DNA of 64,000 nt, from assembly GCF_021134715.1 (NCBI RefSeq), contig NC_060019.1, positions 12,972,001-13,036,000 of the forward strand, given 5' to 3'. This DNA comes from Daphnia pulex (Eukaryota > Arthropoda > Branchiopoda > Diplostraca > Daphniidae). The notes beneath the pieces were generated by a model, which was given only the letters and a program-made list of their open reading frames with translations, searched no databases and was not told the origin of the DNA. Positions 47,277 through 58,328 of the stretch are shown piece after piece (position 1 is the first letter of the stretch; each line of letters begins with the position of its first letter). The position numbers and the translations under genes are program-made.

Positions 47277-47666
47277 AACAAAGCTCACTTGCTAGTTTTA
47301 TGCAAATTTTCCGGAAGTATACCGGAAGTAAGCGATAGCTCCTTAACAATTGAGCTGTCGTCAAAATAAACAAAATATTCGTGATCTACGTGAAATTTGG
47401 GGTCGAATAGGTGTGATTTACACGAAATCTAAATTTTGGCCAAAATCGAGAATTTTCCTGAACTATAGTTCAGGAAAATTCTTAAAACCGGAAGTACGCT
47501 TTCGTAAAAAATAAAACATGAACTTTACCACAAATTCAACGAGGATCACGAATATGTGGTTCTTTTGAGCTTCAGGTGAATATTTACTGAATTACTGACT
47601 GAAAAGAGAAAACCGGAAGTAGAAAAAAAAAACTCATTATTAAAAATCTAACAAGTGAGCTTTGTT
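47277..47666. mobile_element. MITE-like element with terminal inverted repeats
   Basis: A 390-bp segment bounded by 19-bp inverted repeats (aacaaagctcacttgctag at 47277-47295; its complement with one mismatch at 47648-47666). It has no coding capacity. A perfect 32-bp palindrome lies near its centre (47450-47481), and CCGGAAGT occurs four times in the same orientation (47311, 47322, 47488, 47613). These are features of a non-autonomous DNA transposon. No clear target-site duplication was seen, so the exact ends and the superfamily are open. Confidence 0.55.
47450..47481. repeat. Perfect 32-bp palindrome
   Basis: The half-site gaattttcctgaacta is followed at once by its exact reverse complement, with no loop. 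As RNA it could fold into a perfect hairpin; as DNA it could extrude a cruciform. It is inside the MITE-like element. Confidence 0.9.
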
Positions 47667-49571
47667 GCTACAACAGAAAATGACAGCCATCATCCAAAAT
47701 TCCTTCAGAGATGTGCAAAGTAAGCGTATTTAAACTGAGTGGAAAATGATCAAAAGCTATATGCTGTCTAGCGTCAGAAAAAAGAAACGTTCAACAGTAA
47801 CATGAAAAAAATAAAAAATGTCCGCTCTAACTCGTTGACAGTTGACACTCAATGACTTAATTGAAAGAACTAACTAACAAAGAAAGGCTTTGATACTCAC
47901 GTAATATTCTCCCCTTCAAATTTGTATTTCGTCTTCATCAGCAAAAAGCCACCACCGCAGCATCACACATCACAACAGACGAAATCCCCGAGGTGATAAA
48001 AATGCTTTTACAATGGAAGGGAAGGCAGCTTGCCAGCTTGACAGCTTGACATTTGCTTAAGTGTCTCTCGTCTGTCAGTGATTCCAGATTGTTGACGAAA
48101 TATCGTCTTCTGCTACTTCTAAGTATCACCCTTTTATCTTTAGTCCTGTCATTCTTTACCTGTGATAAATCTTCCTTTTTTGTTCTGTAGGTTTCGATGG
48201 CCATTGATAATTGGAGAGCAGCATTGGAATGCAACAGCTTTGTCTGGGCTAAATGCCCTACTAGATAGAATCCTCTCGGGAAACTTCGTCTGCTCCTAAG
48301 TTTTACACAATACACATCACAAGTTACTTCCTAAAATCAAAACTAATTTAGATGAGGATTTTGAGGTAAGTTGAACCGTTTATAATAAAAAACATTTATT
48401 AGCTATATATCATTCTTATTGCATTCTTGACTTTGTGTTTTCAGAATTTTAGCAGATGTTTTTGTGTGACCTAGGTGCTTGTGAGTTGTGACAGTAGAGA
48501 TCAAATCATTCAAATGGGTCAATCCAATAATGTAAGCTATGTCTTCCAAAGCTAAATAGTTTCTACTGTCATTTAATGTTTATAATAATATGTCAGGTTA
48601 ACTTCCCCTCTCAAATCATACTAAATCTTTAAATATTGATCCCTTCCCCAGATCCAATTCTTTGCTGCTATCCTTTAAAGACAACAGCAAAATAATGCTC
48701 CCCACTCAAGAGGTTGTGGTGACCTCCACTAAGTTCTAATTTAGGACATTGATAGATTTGAGGTATTATTGCTTGCTGTTGCTACAACATGGTTTGAAAA
48801 TTATATCTAAATATTCTCTCCTTTCAGGTTAATCCAATCATCCCTCACCACTCTACAGTTGTTTGGAAACTGACAGGAGATTGCTGGAATCGAAGACTGT
48901 TAATTTGTGTAAATGTAGATAAATTACATCTGGGATTCTTTTCTGTGGTTCCCGTTTCCCTAACTAACGACTAACCAACACCCGCCGGTGGTCACTCACC
49001 CGCTGTGACAATCAGGAGGATGAGGAGGGTTGTGGTCGAACGGTGACTTTGAAGGCTCATGATCTGAGGAAGACTTTTGGAGGGTCTAATAACTTGGAAA
49101 CCTATTATGACTAATCGCTCCCTAGTAAAACTGGCCTCGCACTCATCTCTCTTCTTCCTTGTCCTTGTCGGACTAATAGCTGGAAAAGGAAAACCAAGAA
49201 ACTGTCTAGCAACATCTCTAGTATCTCTCCATACCCATGGTCAAGTCAAGACATTCATGACAATCACTTAAAAAGACTTGTTGTAATCAATGACGTTTCT
49301 AGTACATTTAAACCAAATTGCAAGCAATGAAAACCTGTTTAATTGATGGTTAGAACATTAGAAATCATGGAAACGGTGTAAGGAAAATCATACTGCAAAT
49401 CGTCTGTCAAACTCGGTCAAGCTAACCAATCTGCCAAACTACGCAATAAAAGTAAAACTGAATTTAAATGAATGCAATGAAAGGTTCCGAATAAGTATTA
49501 CTAATCTTGTACTTCGTTGTTCCTAACGAGAGAAAGGTTTAGGGTGAGGATTGATAGTTTGGTCAAAAATT
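47667..49571. other. Non-coding AT-rich interval
   Basis: No gene supported. A 125-codon minus-strand frame (47938-48315) has no ATG near its start and no domain character. This interval contains the 3' UTR of the minus-strand gene ending at 49572. Confidence 0.5.
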
Positions 49572-50969
49572 TCAGGAAAACAAGGATTGAAATCGTTTAG
49601 GGTCAGAATCTAGCTGAAATTGCTTAATTTTGGAATCAGATTCAGATTCGAGAATCGTAATCCTGTCATCAATTTTGTCTTGTGCAAGGGAAGAGGGATC
49701 GGAATTGCTCTCAACAGTTGGTACTTCCTTGGCAGGGAACGAAGAAAGATAGCCACGAATTTTGGTCACGGCCTCATTATTAGCTAGCAAAACTATCGTG
49801 TTGACATTGCTCTCTAAAAAAGTAATTAAACTATCAATGGACTCGAGCAAGGGTTGAAAGAGCACCATCAATTGCTGCTGACCGTGGACAACGCTCAACT
49901 CGCCATTCAGAGAAAACAAAAACGTGGAAATGTTTCGCATTTCAGCACCAAGGCTACTCAAAACCAAGTAATCCTTCTGCAGTTCCTCCAGCGAGAGTCG
50001 AGCGGATGAAAGGCTTGTCTGTGTGTTTCGAATGGACTGTTCGGTGTCTTTCTGCCGGCTTACAATTTCGCGATGATTATTTTCAGCTACTTGAAGTGTA
50101 TGACGTCGTTCGTTTGCCTGTGACCTCCAAGCATCGCGATCTCTTTCAAATCTCCTAATGTCTCTCTCGTTGAAATAAATTCCAGGCGACGCTAGTCCTG
50201 TAATAAGTAAAATAAAAAAAATAACAGCGGAAATATTTCGGTACAATAATCACATTTTTAATTTACCACCAGTAAGCACTGTGGCTGTAATCCACTTCCA
50301 TCTGTTCTTCACTCTCCTGTCAATTCTACTCTGAGAATGGTGGACACTTCGGTCGGCTTCGGCCACCTTGGCGTCAAGCTGTGCTATTTCTTGTCGCAGT
50401 TTATCCGCTTCTGATTGCCAGTAATTGCTCGCGTTCGTCAAGTGTTCCAGTTCCATATTCTCAACTAGAAGTTGTTTTTCTTTTGCAGCGATATCAGCAG
50501 AAAAAGAAAGGAGGTTCTCTTCGTACATTTGCAAGTGTTGGGCTGAGATACTTTCCGTCGTATTGAGCGAATTCGATGCTGATTGAAGAGCCGTTCGAAT
50601 GAGCAGTGTGGCATTTTCATCGTCATGGCTATTGCCGATGTTTTCGTCATAGATCATAACACAATCAAATAGGTTGGATAAATGAATCAGTCCTTCACTC
50701 AAGGAAGGCTCTATAGCTGTTGTCATTTGTTGTAGTCGGTCGGCGACTGGAGCAGCTTGGACAAGGTGGCCAGAATTAGCTGGGTCAACATAAATAGAAA
50801 AATGGAAAATTACATTTTGATCACATTCTTATACAAATCTAGTTACTACGATAGAAAATTTTAATTTCTCGTGAATTTCTAAACAAAATACCCAGAAACT
50901 TAAATAAATATTGTCAAATTTACCCAATGAACAGCAGACGCACAGCGCCAGAAACGTTAAAAGATCCAT
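49572..50969 (-). CDS. Secreted coiled-coil protein of unknown function
   Basis: Three exons read on the minus strand (50969-50924, 50779-50267, 50197-49572), introns of 144 and 69 bp, giving 394 residues. Residues 1-16 (MDLLTFLALCVCCSLA) are a clear signal peptide cut near NSGHL. Two helical heptad-like regions (about 85-175 and 200-280), with Gln/Glu/Lys/Arg-rich sequence, flank a short hydrophobic, Gly-containing segment at about 178-196 (WITATVLTGGGLASPGIYF). There are four N-x-S/T sites (NATL, NTTE, NASN, NIST). Few cysteines follow the leader. I recognise no family. Helix, short hydrophobic centre, helix after a leader recalls alpha-helical pore-forming proteins, but it could equally be a structural or matrix protein. 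No catalytic motif is seen. The ATG was chosen because it alone supplies the leader. Confidence 0.7.
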
Positions 50970-53900
50970 TCAGTTGATGAAAAGCGAATTTGGAGGATAT
51001 ATGTTCGCATCAGTTTGAACGTAAAATTTCTGACTAAATTTCGTCGCAGTTTGTGGCTTTTAACGACGAAGATGGAGACTGACCTATTGATCTTCAGATT
51101 TCATGCGAACTTCGACTTTCATATTTTTACAGGGCGCTATGACTTGTTATCATTTTAGAAATGTCAGCAAAAAGGTCGAATAAACTCGTATAAGTTTATC
51201 GTTTGGGTTTTTTCCTTGACGTCAACACGCATCTGACTTTATGATAAGGGATTCTCGGTAGACATACGAGCTATTGAGAGGCGAGCAAGTCGGGATGGCC
51301 AAATGCAAGAGTAAAACAGACGGTGCTTGTGGTAACGAGCTGACGTCTGGACTAGTACTTTTTTTTTCGCTGCTAATAATTTCTACAAATATACGCGCAA
51401 TAACTGCTGGAACGAAACAGCTACTGGAACGATCCTTGGCATAGGACCACGGAGAATTGCTTCGAACGAATTAGTGCGCAATGCCGAACACGGTACATAC
51501 AATAGTCGTAGAAGAATAGTTATTTTAGATTTTACGCATATTTGAGATAAACTGCACGGCATTTTGCTTGACGATTACATTTCGATATCGCGCAACACTC
51601 CCGAGATCCGAGCCAAACGGGAGACGATCATGCCGACACGAGTTTGATTTGAACCGTGAGAACTGGAAAGGGGCGCTCGGTCACTTGCGGCTGCCACCTA
51701 GCGAACGAAGTTATACCTGAAACTGAAACTTCACGTTGAAAAAGCCTAGAATAATTGCTATTAGATGGCAGCAGGTTTCGGGGTTCAGGGGAGCAGAGCG
51801 TTCACTTTCTCCCGTCCCGCGGCAGTGAACGATTTAAATATTCTTTGCTGCTGTCCATTTCCTCCTGACCCAATCTTTAGGCATCCCTTTTTTTTTTCGT
51901 CCGAGAATAGATAATTACATCACAGGTAGAGCGCTGCTATATAAGCCAAGATTTATTGTCTATATGCAGTTGTCTGTTTACCTGTAGGGCGCCACAGTTT
52001 CTTCAAAGAACAACAAGGTTTCCTTTCATGTTTTGTTTTTTTTACTACGCAACTTCCACAAAGTTGGGGGAGAGAATAAAATGATGGCGGCAGTAGTTGG
52101 AAAGATGTAATCATCTTTTGTCCCGAGCCTAATGGGAAGGGAGTGGGGTGTTTTAACACAAAAGAAACCAGGCAAGAGATTCGAGCAGCAGGTGCTCGAA
52201 TAACGAGGGTCGAGCGCTAGGCAACTGGCCGCTGAACGGGTTGAACAGCGTCCCGACACTTTCACTTTCACCTTTTTCTCTCTTTCTCTCTTTCTTTTCT
52301 GCCCCGGTTCGCTTACACGATAGTTGAAAACGGGCTCTCCTTGTACACAAGTAATAGCAGGTCTTGCACCATCACCGACGATAAATTAGAGAAATGTTAT
52401 TACATGTTTGAAATGGTTAATTCTTTTCTTCCAACTTTTGAGAGGTGCATCTTTCGGTTCGGTTCAAACTAGTCTTCTTTCCCCCTCAACATTTTTACCC
52501 AAAGAAACAAAATTGAAAAATCTGAAACAAGGAAAAAGAGTTAGAGCGGAATTGGGTTTTTTCGGTCGCTCTCAAGGGTCCAATCAGACAAGGGTATCGC
52601 TACTTACTCGAATAAATCAGATTAGACTAGACGGTTATTTTTTGTCTGCATAGCTCATGAACTCAACAAGTGAATGAAATTCCTCAAAAAAATAAATTTA
52701 AAAAAAAGAGAAGAAATCGATCGGACTTTTTGCTGATGGTTTTCCTTTTTGTTTTGCATTCCACAAAGACCGTGAAAGATTTTCACACAGAGAGCTGCTA
52801 GATGTCCTCGTTGATTTTCTGCGGCTGACCTGTTCCAATCTTTAAGGCTGATCTGGGAAGCCTATTATTGTGCCACTACACGGCGATACTGGTGAGAGCC
52901 TGTCGATTATACTGATAACTATATCTGTCAATCTGAATTAAAAAATCAGCTCAAGGGCAATTTTTTGGCCACCCCGTGTCCTTAATGTTCTTTTCATTGA
53001 GCCTTGATTGCATGTCCGTCGACAGCCGATGAAAATGAAACCGTCATCCGTCATCCGTAACAATTGATTGCGACTGTTATTATTACCAGCTGTGAGAACT
53101 GGCGCATAAAATGGAACAAACAAAACAAACAACCCGATAACTTGTGATGCGTGTCTCTCCTGTTCTGCCTGGGTATAATGTATAACAAGTTGCCTCGTAC
53201 ATCACGGAACCGACCGCGAATGGCAGCAGGTCGCCAGCCAAACGCATCCCGGATGTGGTCGCTATTGTCTACCAATATCAAGGAGCTTGGCAGCAGCAGC
53301 AGCAGCCGAAAATGTTTATTGATGAATTCTCTTATCATCGGCAAGCGCCGCGGCAAGTACGACGGAATGGCACGCGAAAAAAAACCTCCCCGCCACCATC
53401 GCACGGAAAGCGGATCTAAAAGTTTGGAATAATTGCGCAATGCCACGAGTATAACGCCCATTCTCTGAGTCTCCAAATAAGCTAGCCAAATATTTATCTA
53501 GCACGCCCGATCTCGATTAACTGAGCGTCCGGCAGCGCGACTTGTTGGACGACGTTCATCGTTATTAATGACGGTGGCAAAAGAGTCGCCCGAGAATTTC
53601 CCCTTTTTTCTTTGACATTATTGGCAACAACAAAAATCCTTATCATAAAGAAGGAAATTCCACATCCGGACAAGGACGCGTTGGATCGCGTGTCACGTTG
53701 GTTGCGCTCGGTAAATTTAGCACCGCAATCGAATTTTGAAAGTCACGATATTATAGAGTGTGTAGTGTACAGGGACACTTCCGAAAAAATTTGACTGACC
53801 AAATTGCGGCGATAAAACAAATCCTTTTGGCTGGAAATGTATAACGGACCACCACCACACGCGGAGGGAGGGGGGGGGGGGCAGGTGCGTTGTAACTACG

Positions 53901-54157
53901 AGCAACAAAACGAAAATGTTACATTCCAAAACGCATAAACGTCTTTCATGGCCTCATATTTCAGTGCTGGAGTGCTGCTGGGAATGAGTTCTCAGATTCT
54001 TTATCGGCGAATGATTTCCGGAAGTAGGAAACTACATCCATTATCATTCACATGGGGGAAACAATGCGGATGTACAAAAGGGACTAGAGTCGATTGAGAA
54101 AAACAAACAAGGGAAAAGCTAAAGGAAAAGAGATTGATCCGAAAATGACTTCCTTAC
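50970..54157. other. Intergenic region, mostly non-coding
   Basis: Includes the promoter of the minus-strand secreted gene. Opposed frames near 53051-53476 overlap on both strands and neither can be preferred. No tRNA, repeat array or transposon recognised. Confidence 0.45.
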
Positions 54158-54413
54158 CTTGAACTGAAGACAACGGCAAGGCTATAACATCCGCCACACC
54201 ACCACCATCAGCAGCAGGAGGAGTTGATGGCTGCGTTGCCTTGCCCTGTGTTGTTGCTCTTCTCATGTGACTTGTCTCTTCTTTTTCGCGTTTCCCTCCG
54301 GCAAAGATGCTCGCAGGGCGCGGTCGCTTCGCAACAGAGGCCAGCGGGATCCCCGTTTTGTTACTTTTGACTTGTTGGGTGTCTTCTTGTTGGTTTTTTT
54401 TTTTTTTTGCCAT
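54158..54413 (-). CDS. Possible first coding exon of an unrecognised minus-strand gene
   Basis: The frame opens with ATG at 54413-54411 (in GGAAATGG), MAKKKK, and continues for 85 codons with KTGIPLASVAKRPRPAS and GGKREKEETSHMRR to LPLSSVQ, then CAAG/GTAAGG, a full donor consensus (phase 1). It is basic and Pro/Ser/Thr-rich, possibly disordered. The run of 15 A bases after ATG could hide a frame error. No acceptor exon was found downstream. Confidence 0.35.
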
Positions 54414-57030
54414 TTCCTTGTGTCATTTGAGACGAAGTCTTGAGAAATGAGAATCTAAAAAAGAAAATCACAAAAATCAATTTGAGGGTCAACAAAGATT
54501 CGGTTTGACGTTAGACCAAAAAGAGAGAAGACTCCACCCAGCACGAACCAAGTTGGGTCACGCGAGAGTTTACCCTACATTATATATATCTGCCATACAC
54601 AACACATGGCAGAAAAACGTGATTGACATTCGAAATTCGCAATAACAATGCAAGGACAAACTGGCTATACCGATTACAAAATGACAATGGAGTAATGACA
54701 TGAGGACGTCGGTCAGCGTCGTTACGTTGGACGTTGGAACTCGACAAATGCTTTCACGTTGAAGAGATAAGAACGTCAGAAAAATGAAAACTGCCTCAAG
54801 GACGTATACTAATAATACGTCAGTCTATATGGGACACGGCATCAGAGAATCCCGATCAGATAGGAAATGCCTTCGGAAATTGTCACGAAATGTTTCGGTT
54901 CAGTTCCTTATCGATAAGCTACCGCATCTGCACAATGTAGAATTCTGCGTAGCCTATAGGCACCTATAGCACGGAACCATCGAATTTACCGTTTTTCCTT
55001 CCTTAATGAAATGAATGCTATTCGCCTTGGGACCCCTGTGTGCCAAAATAATGATAATACAAAAAAAAAGTTCCAATTACCTTGACAGCGAGTTAATTTG
55101 TTTTTCCTTTCATCGAGAAATACTGACGCCTTATGACAACAGATCTTGAAATGGGAAAGCTCCTGTTTTCATTTCTCTATCCAGAATGAGTACATTCTAG
55201 ACAGAGTGCGCTTTTGAGAGTCTTCTGGCCTTCAAGAAAATGTGTAAGCATAATATAAAGGAGCGCACAGCAAAGATTACTGGGAGCACTACTGTGTTAA
55301 AACACAATCGCCAAGTAGCTAACATAACTTTTCAAATGGTCCCTCTGAAAAAAAAGAACAGAATTACAGGCCTTGAATTTGGGTTTCAGTGACGGTGACA
55401 TCATTTGACGCAACACTTTCATTCAACACGGAATTATTTCTTCTTTGGCGTTTTATTCAAAAAACAAATGGCAGCTACAACTTGTCGTGCTCACGACAAA
55501 TCCTTTGTTGTCGACTCTGGATTTTTATGGAATGAAATTTCGTGACGTTGAGGAAATGATTTGGGCGACGGTAAAACCCTTGGTCAGTTGGCCTGTCCCG
55601 CAGACGGGGCTGTTTCTTTTTTGCCCTTTTTTAAGTACCCCTGCTACTTCTTTATTATACCCTGTGCTCATACTTGGTCATTCCATAGTGCATTTCCATT
55701 TTAATTATGTCCTTATAAGGCCTAAACATATGAATAACCAGTTGCTACAGCTATAAAGTCGGGCGAAGTTTTGTTGAAACTTTAAAGCAAACAGCCAAAC
55801 AGAAATCGTCGTACGTATTCGTGTCTCTATGTCGATCTTCGAGCACCAAGTAACTACCCATAACAATTTGGGGACAATGTTTATGGAAGTACACAAGATG
55901 ATCGCCGGTGTACAGCCAGTGGAAAACTATCAATCTTTGTAAGATGGACGAATATAAATCGATGACGAGCGCTAGGTGATCGACGACAAGCCGTCCATTT
56001 CCTAGATCGAACTGGACTGCTGTGGATTCTGAGAAGTCCGAATATGTCCAGTCCACCCAGAACCTTGGTGGCCGTCAGTCTGTCTCCTACCCGACGACTA
56101 TTTTTATATGCGGGCATTGAAAAGTGAGAAAGAAAAGAAAAAGAGGGAATACGAATCACGTGTCTTTCGAGTGGAGAGCCTGATGAATATCGCTTCAAAT
56201 GCAAGCAATATTACGTACACCGGCAATATCTGTTGGATCACTTTTGGCATTTAACATGTAGCCCGCTTTTTTTTTCTTTTTTTCACCTGTCCAAAAAGTG
56301 AGGGACCGCAAGTTTTTTCTTTTGGGCTAAAAAAAAAAATTATCGTTTGAAAAGCTTTTATAAAGTTTGTCATTTTTCCAAGTATTTTTTCTGCATCGCC
56401 CGTGAGACTTGGAGACCCCGGCCCCTGCAGACTCGAGGATCTTTGGCTGTTGGTTAAGTGGACTATATGGCTGCTTAATGCTTACATGAGTCGCTGTGCA
56501 CTTAAACATGGCGGGACACCGCCCATATTTTATGCGTCGACTTTGAGCGAATTCGTCTAGCTCGCTATTTCACAGGCATCATTTAGCGTCCATTTTTCTC
56601 TGCCACATGATAAACGAGGAATTTTGGAATATGAATTCCAACAACAACAAAAAATCCGAGATATGGAAAGGAAGGAAACAAAAGTGGAGCCAAACAAGAA
56701 CAAGAAAAAATAACTAGAATAGAGCAACAAATGTTGCTCGAGTCAGAGAAAAGAGAGAGGGACTGAAGGGGTGTTGAGTACAGCAGCAGTACTTGGACTT
56801 GTTATATGGCCTTCTTATAATTCCTCTCACTAATATGGCCCTGTCTTTTTCCTACATTTCAAGTTTCATTTTCTGTCGACAGTCGCGGTCTTTCTGGGCC
56901 TTGCTACAACACACAACACAGAGCAAAGCGTGCATATACAGCCTGGCGGAGGAGGCTGGTATTACGTGGCTAACTGGGAGGGGCACTAGAGAGAGAGAGA
57001 GAAACACTTCCTCCATCTTTTTCGACTATC
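54414..57030. other. Intergenic region
   Basis: Contains the unrecognised frame at 55751-56065 and otherwise low-complexity DNA, including purine-rich sequence from about 56640. No RNA gene recognised. Confidence 0.45.
55751..56065 (-). pseudogene. Unrecognised coding-like frame, probably a gene remnant or terminal exon
   Basis: About 104 codons stay open to TAG at 55751-55753. The sequence is protein-like: WVDWTYSDFSESTAVQFDLG, LVVDHLALVIDLYSSILQRL, HWLYTGDHLVYFHKHCPQIV and YDDFCLAVCFKV. It opens after an in-frame TGA without an ATG (a GTG lies at 56056). Upstream minus-strand DNA has a pyrimidine tract and more coding-like words in other frames, which suggests a last exon or a frame-broken copy. 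No family recognised. Confidence 0.35.
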
Positions 57031-57036
57031 CCATCG

Positions 57037-57045
57037 TATATATAG
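57037..57045 (+). promoter_or_regulatory. Possible TATA box of the secreted-protein gene
   Basis: TATATATAG, about 300 bp before the donor of a putative first 5' UTR exon. Purine-rich DNA follows. The start site was not fixed. Confidence 0.35.
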
Positions 57046-57064
57046 TATACGCAGAGTATACTAG

Positions 57065-57343
57065 AGTATAGGCTATACGGGATGGAGGAGTGGGGTGGGG
57101 TGGGTGGAGGAGAGAGAAAGGGTGGAGTGAGGAGAGGAGGGAGTTAGTCAAGAAGAAGAAACAACAAAACACACACAAGGAAAGAGAGAGAGAGAAAAAA
57201 AACAGCAGGAAGCGAAATAATCCACAGGTGACTCGAAAGTCATCAGCCACTCGATCGCCAAGTCCCAACCAGAGAGCTACCGTTCGCCGGAGCGCGCTCG
57301 CCCCGCAACGCCTGTCTTTTGTGTTGTCGTTTACGTTTAACAG
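57065..57343 (+). other. Putative 5' UTR exon 1
   Basis: A purine-rich transcript leader ending in TTAACAG/GTAAGAAG, a strong donor at 57344. GC rises near 57275-57315. The exon start is a guess from the TATA-like site; the donor is the supported end. Confidence 0.4.
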
Positions 57344-58010
57344 GTAAGAAGACATTCATTCCACCATTATTGCTGTGCACCTCTTGTCTTTTAGGCTGTC
57401 GTCTAAATTTCTTTCGCCTCTCGATTGCAAATTTGTATTATTATTATTCGCTCTATTTCACCATTTTCCGTTCGACGAATGACGGGATTATTGTTTTTGA
57501 TCGCGTTGTGGTGGTGCTTTTATCACGGAGATTATTCGTGAACTGTTGCCATCTCGTTTGAAATGAAGTGAAAGAGCGTTTACATTTTAGTGCAAATATT
57601 TCAAGGGCAAGGCATTTAACAATTGGACGGACTCGTCAGCGGGATAAAAAGAGAAGATAATGACGATTTACGGGGCGAATCGCCTGGTAATCAAAAACGT
57701 TCACTGATAGTTTCATGAATAGCTCTTTCAATTGCGCGAGTCCTTGAGCAGTTGGAAAATGGCAGACGTAATCGCCCGATGGTACCAGTCAGACAAGCTC
57801 AGAAAGGCACCAAAAAAGAAAACAAAAACTAGAATAAAACCATCGAAGGGTTTTACAGTCACATTTTGTGCAGTCTACTTTAAAGGTTATCTATCTATCG
57901 ACTAAGCGAGTTGCACCAATGTTTGCATTTGATGAAATCATTCCGGTTTTTTTCCCTTTATCTAAATGTACATTTTGACTGACTACTTTATCTTCCCGTA
58001 TCCTTTGCAG
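57344..58010 (+). other. Intron in the 5' UTR
   Basis: GTAAGA to CCTTTGCAG, 667 bp. Nothing else recognised inside. Confidence 0.45.
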
Positions 58011-58020
58011 TGAACAAGAA

Positions 58021-58068
58021 ATGTATCGAATCGAATTCGTCGAATCAGGCAGACCAACTTTGGATTAA
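58021..58068 (+). CDS. Upstream ORF in the 5' UTR, 15 codons
   Basis: ATG at 58021 in AAGAAATGTA, ending with TAA at 58066-58068, within the exon that starts at 58011. It lies 260 bp before the main ATG and does not overlap it. It may reduce translation of the main frame (inference). Confidence 0.35.
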   Translation: MYRIEFVESGRPTLD

Positions 58069-58328
58069 TAGCGACTACTTCTATACTACAGCTGATACCC
58101 AACCTACAATCGAATACCCCCCTCATTATCGCCTCATTCAGCCGAATTGTATTAGCAAGAAAAAGAAATAAGAAGCACCAGCACCAACCATCCATAATAT
58201 CTAATCACACTATCCTGCACTGTCCAGCACCACTAGAACTTGTTCCAGAACATTTTGTGGATAAATCGAAGAAAACGAGAGATTAAGAGATAACATTCAA
58301 GAGAACATTCCAAAGAGACCTATTCAAC

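Noticed and set aside
47938..48315. 125-codon minus-strand frame
   Set aside because: No ATG at its start, no domain, no splice context; length is within chance for this region.
53051..53476. Overlapping open frames on both strands
   Set aside because: Neither strand shows a domain, leader or splice context, so neither could be preferred as a gene.
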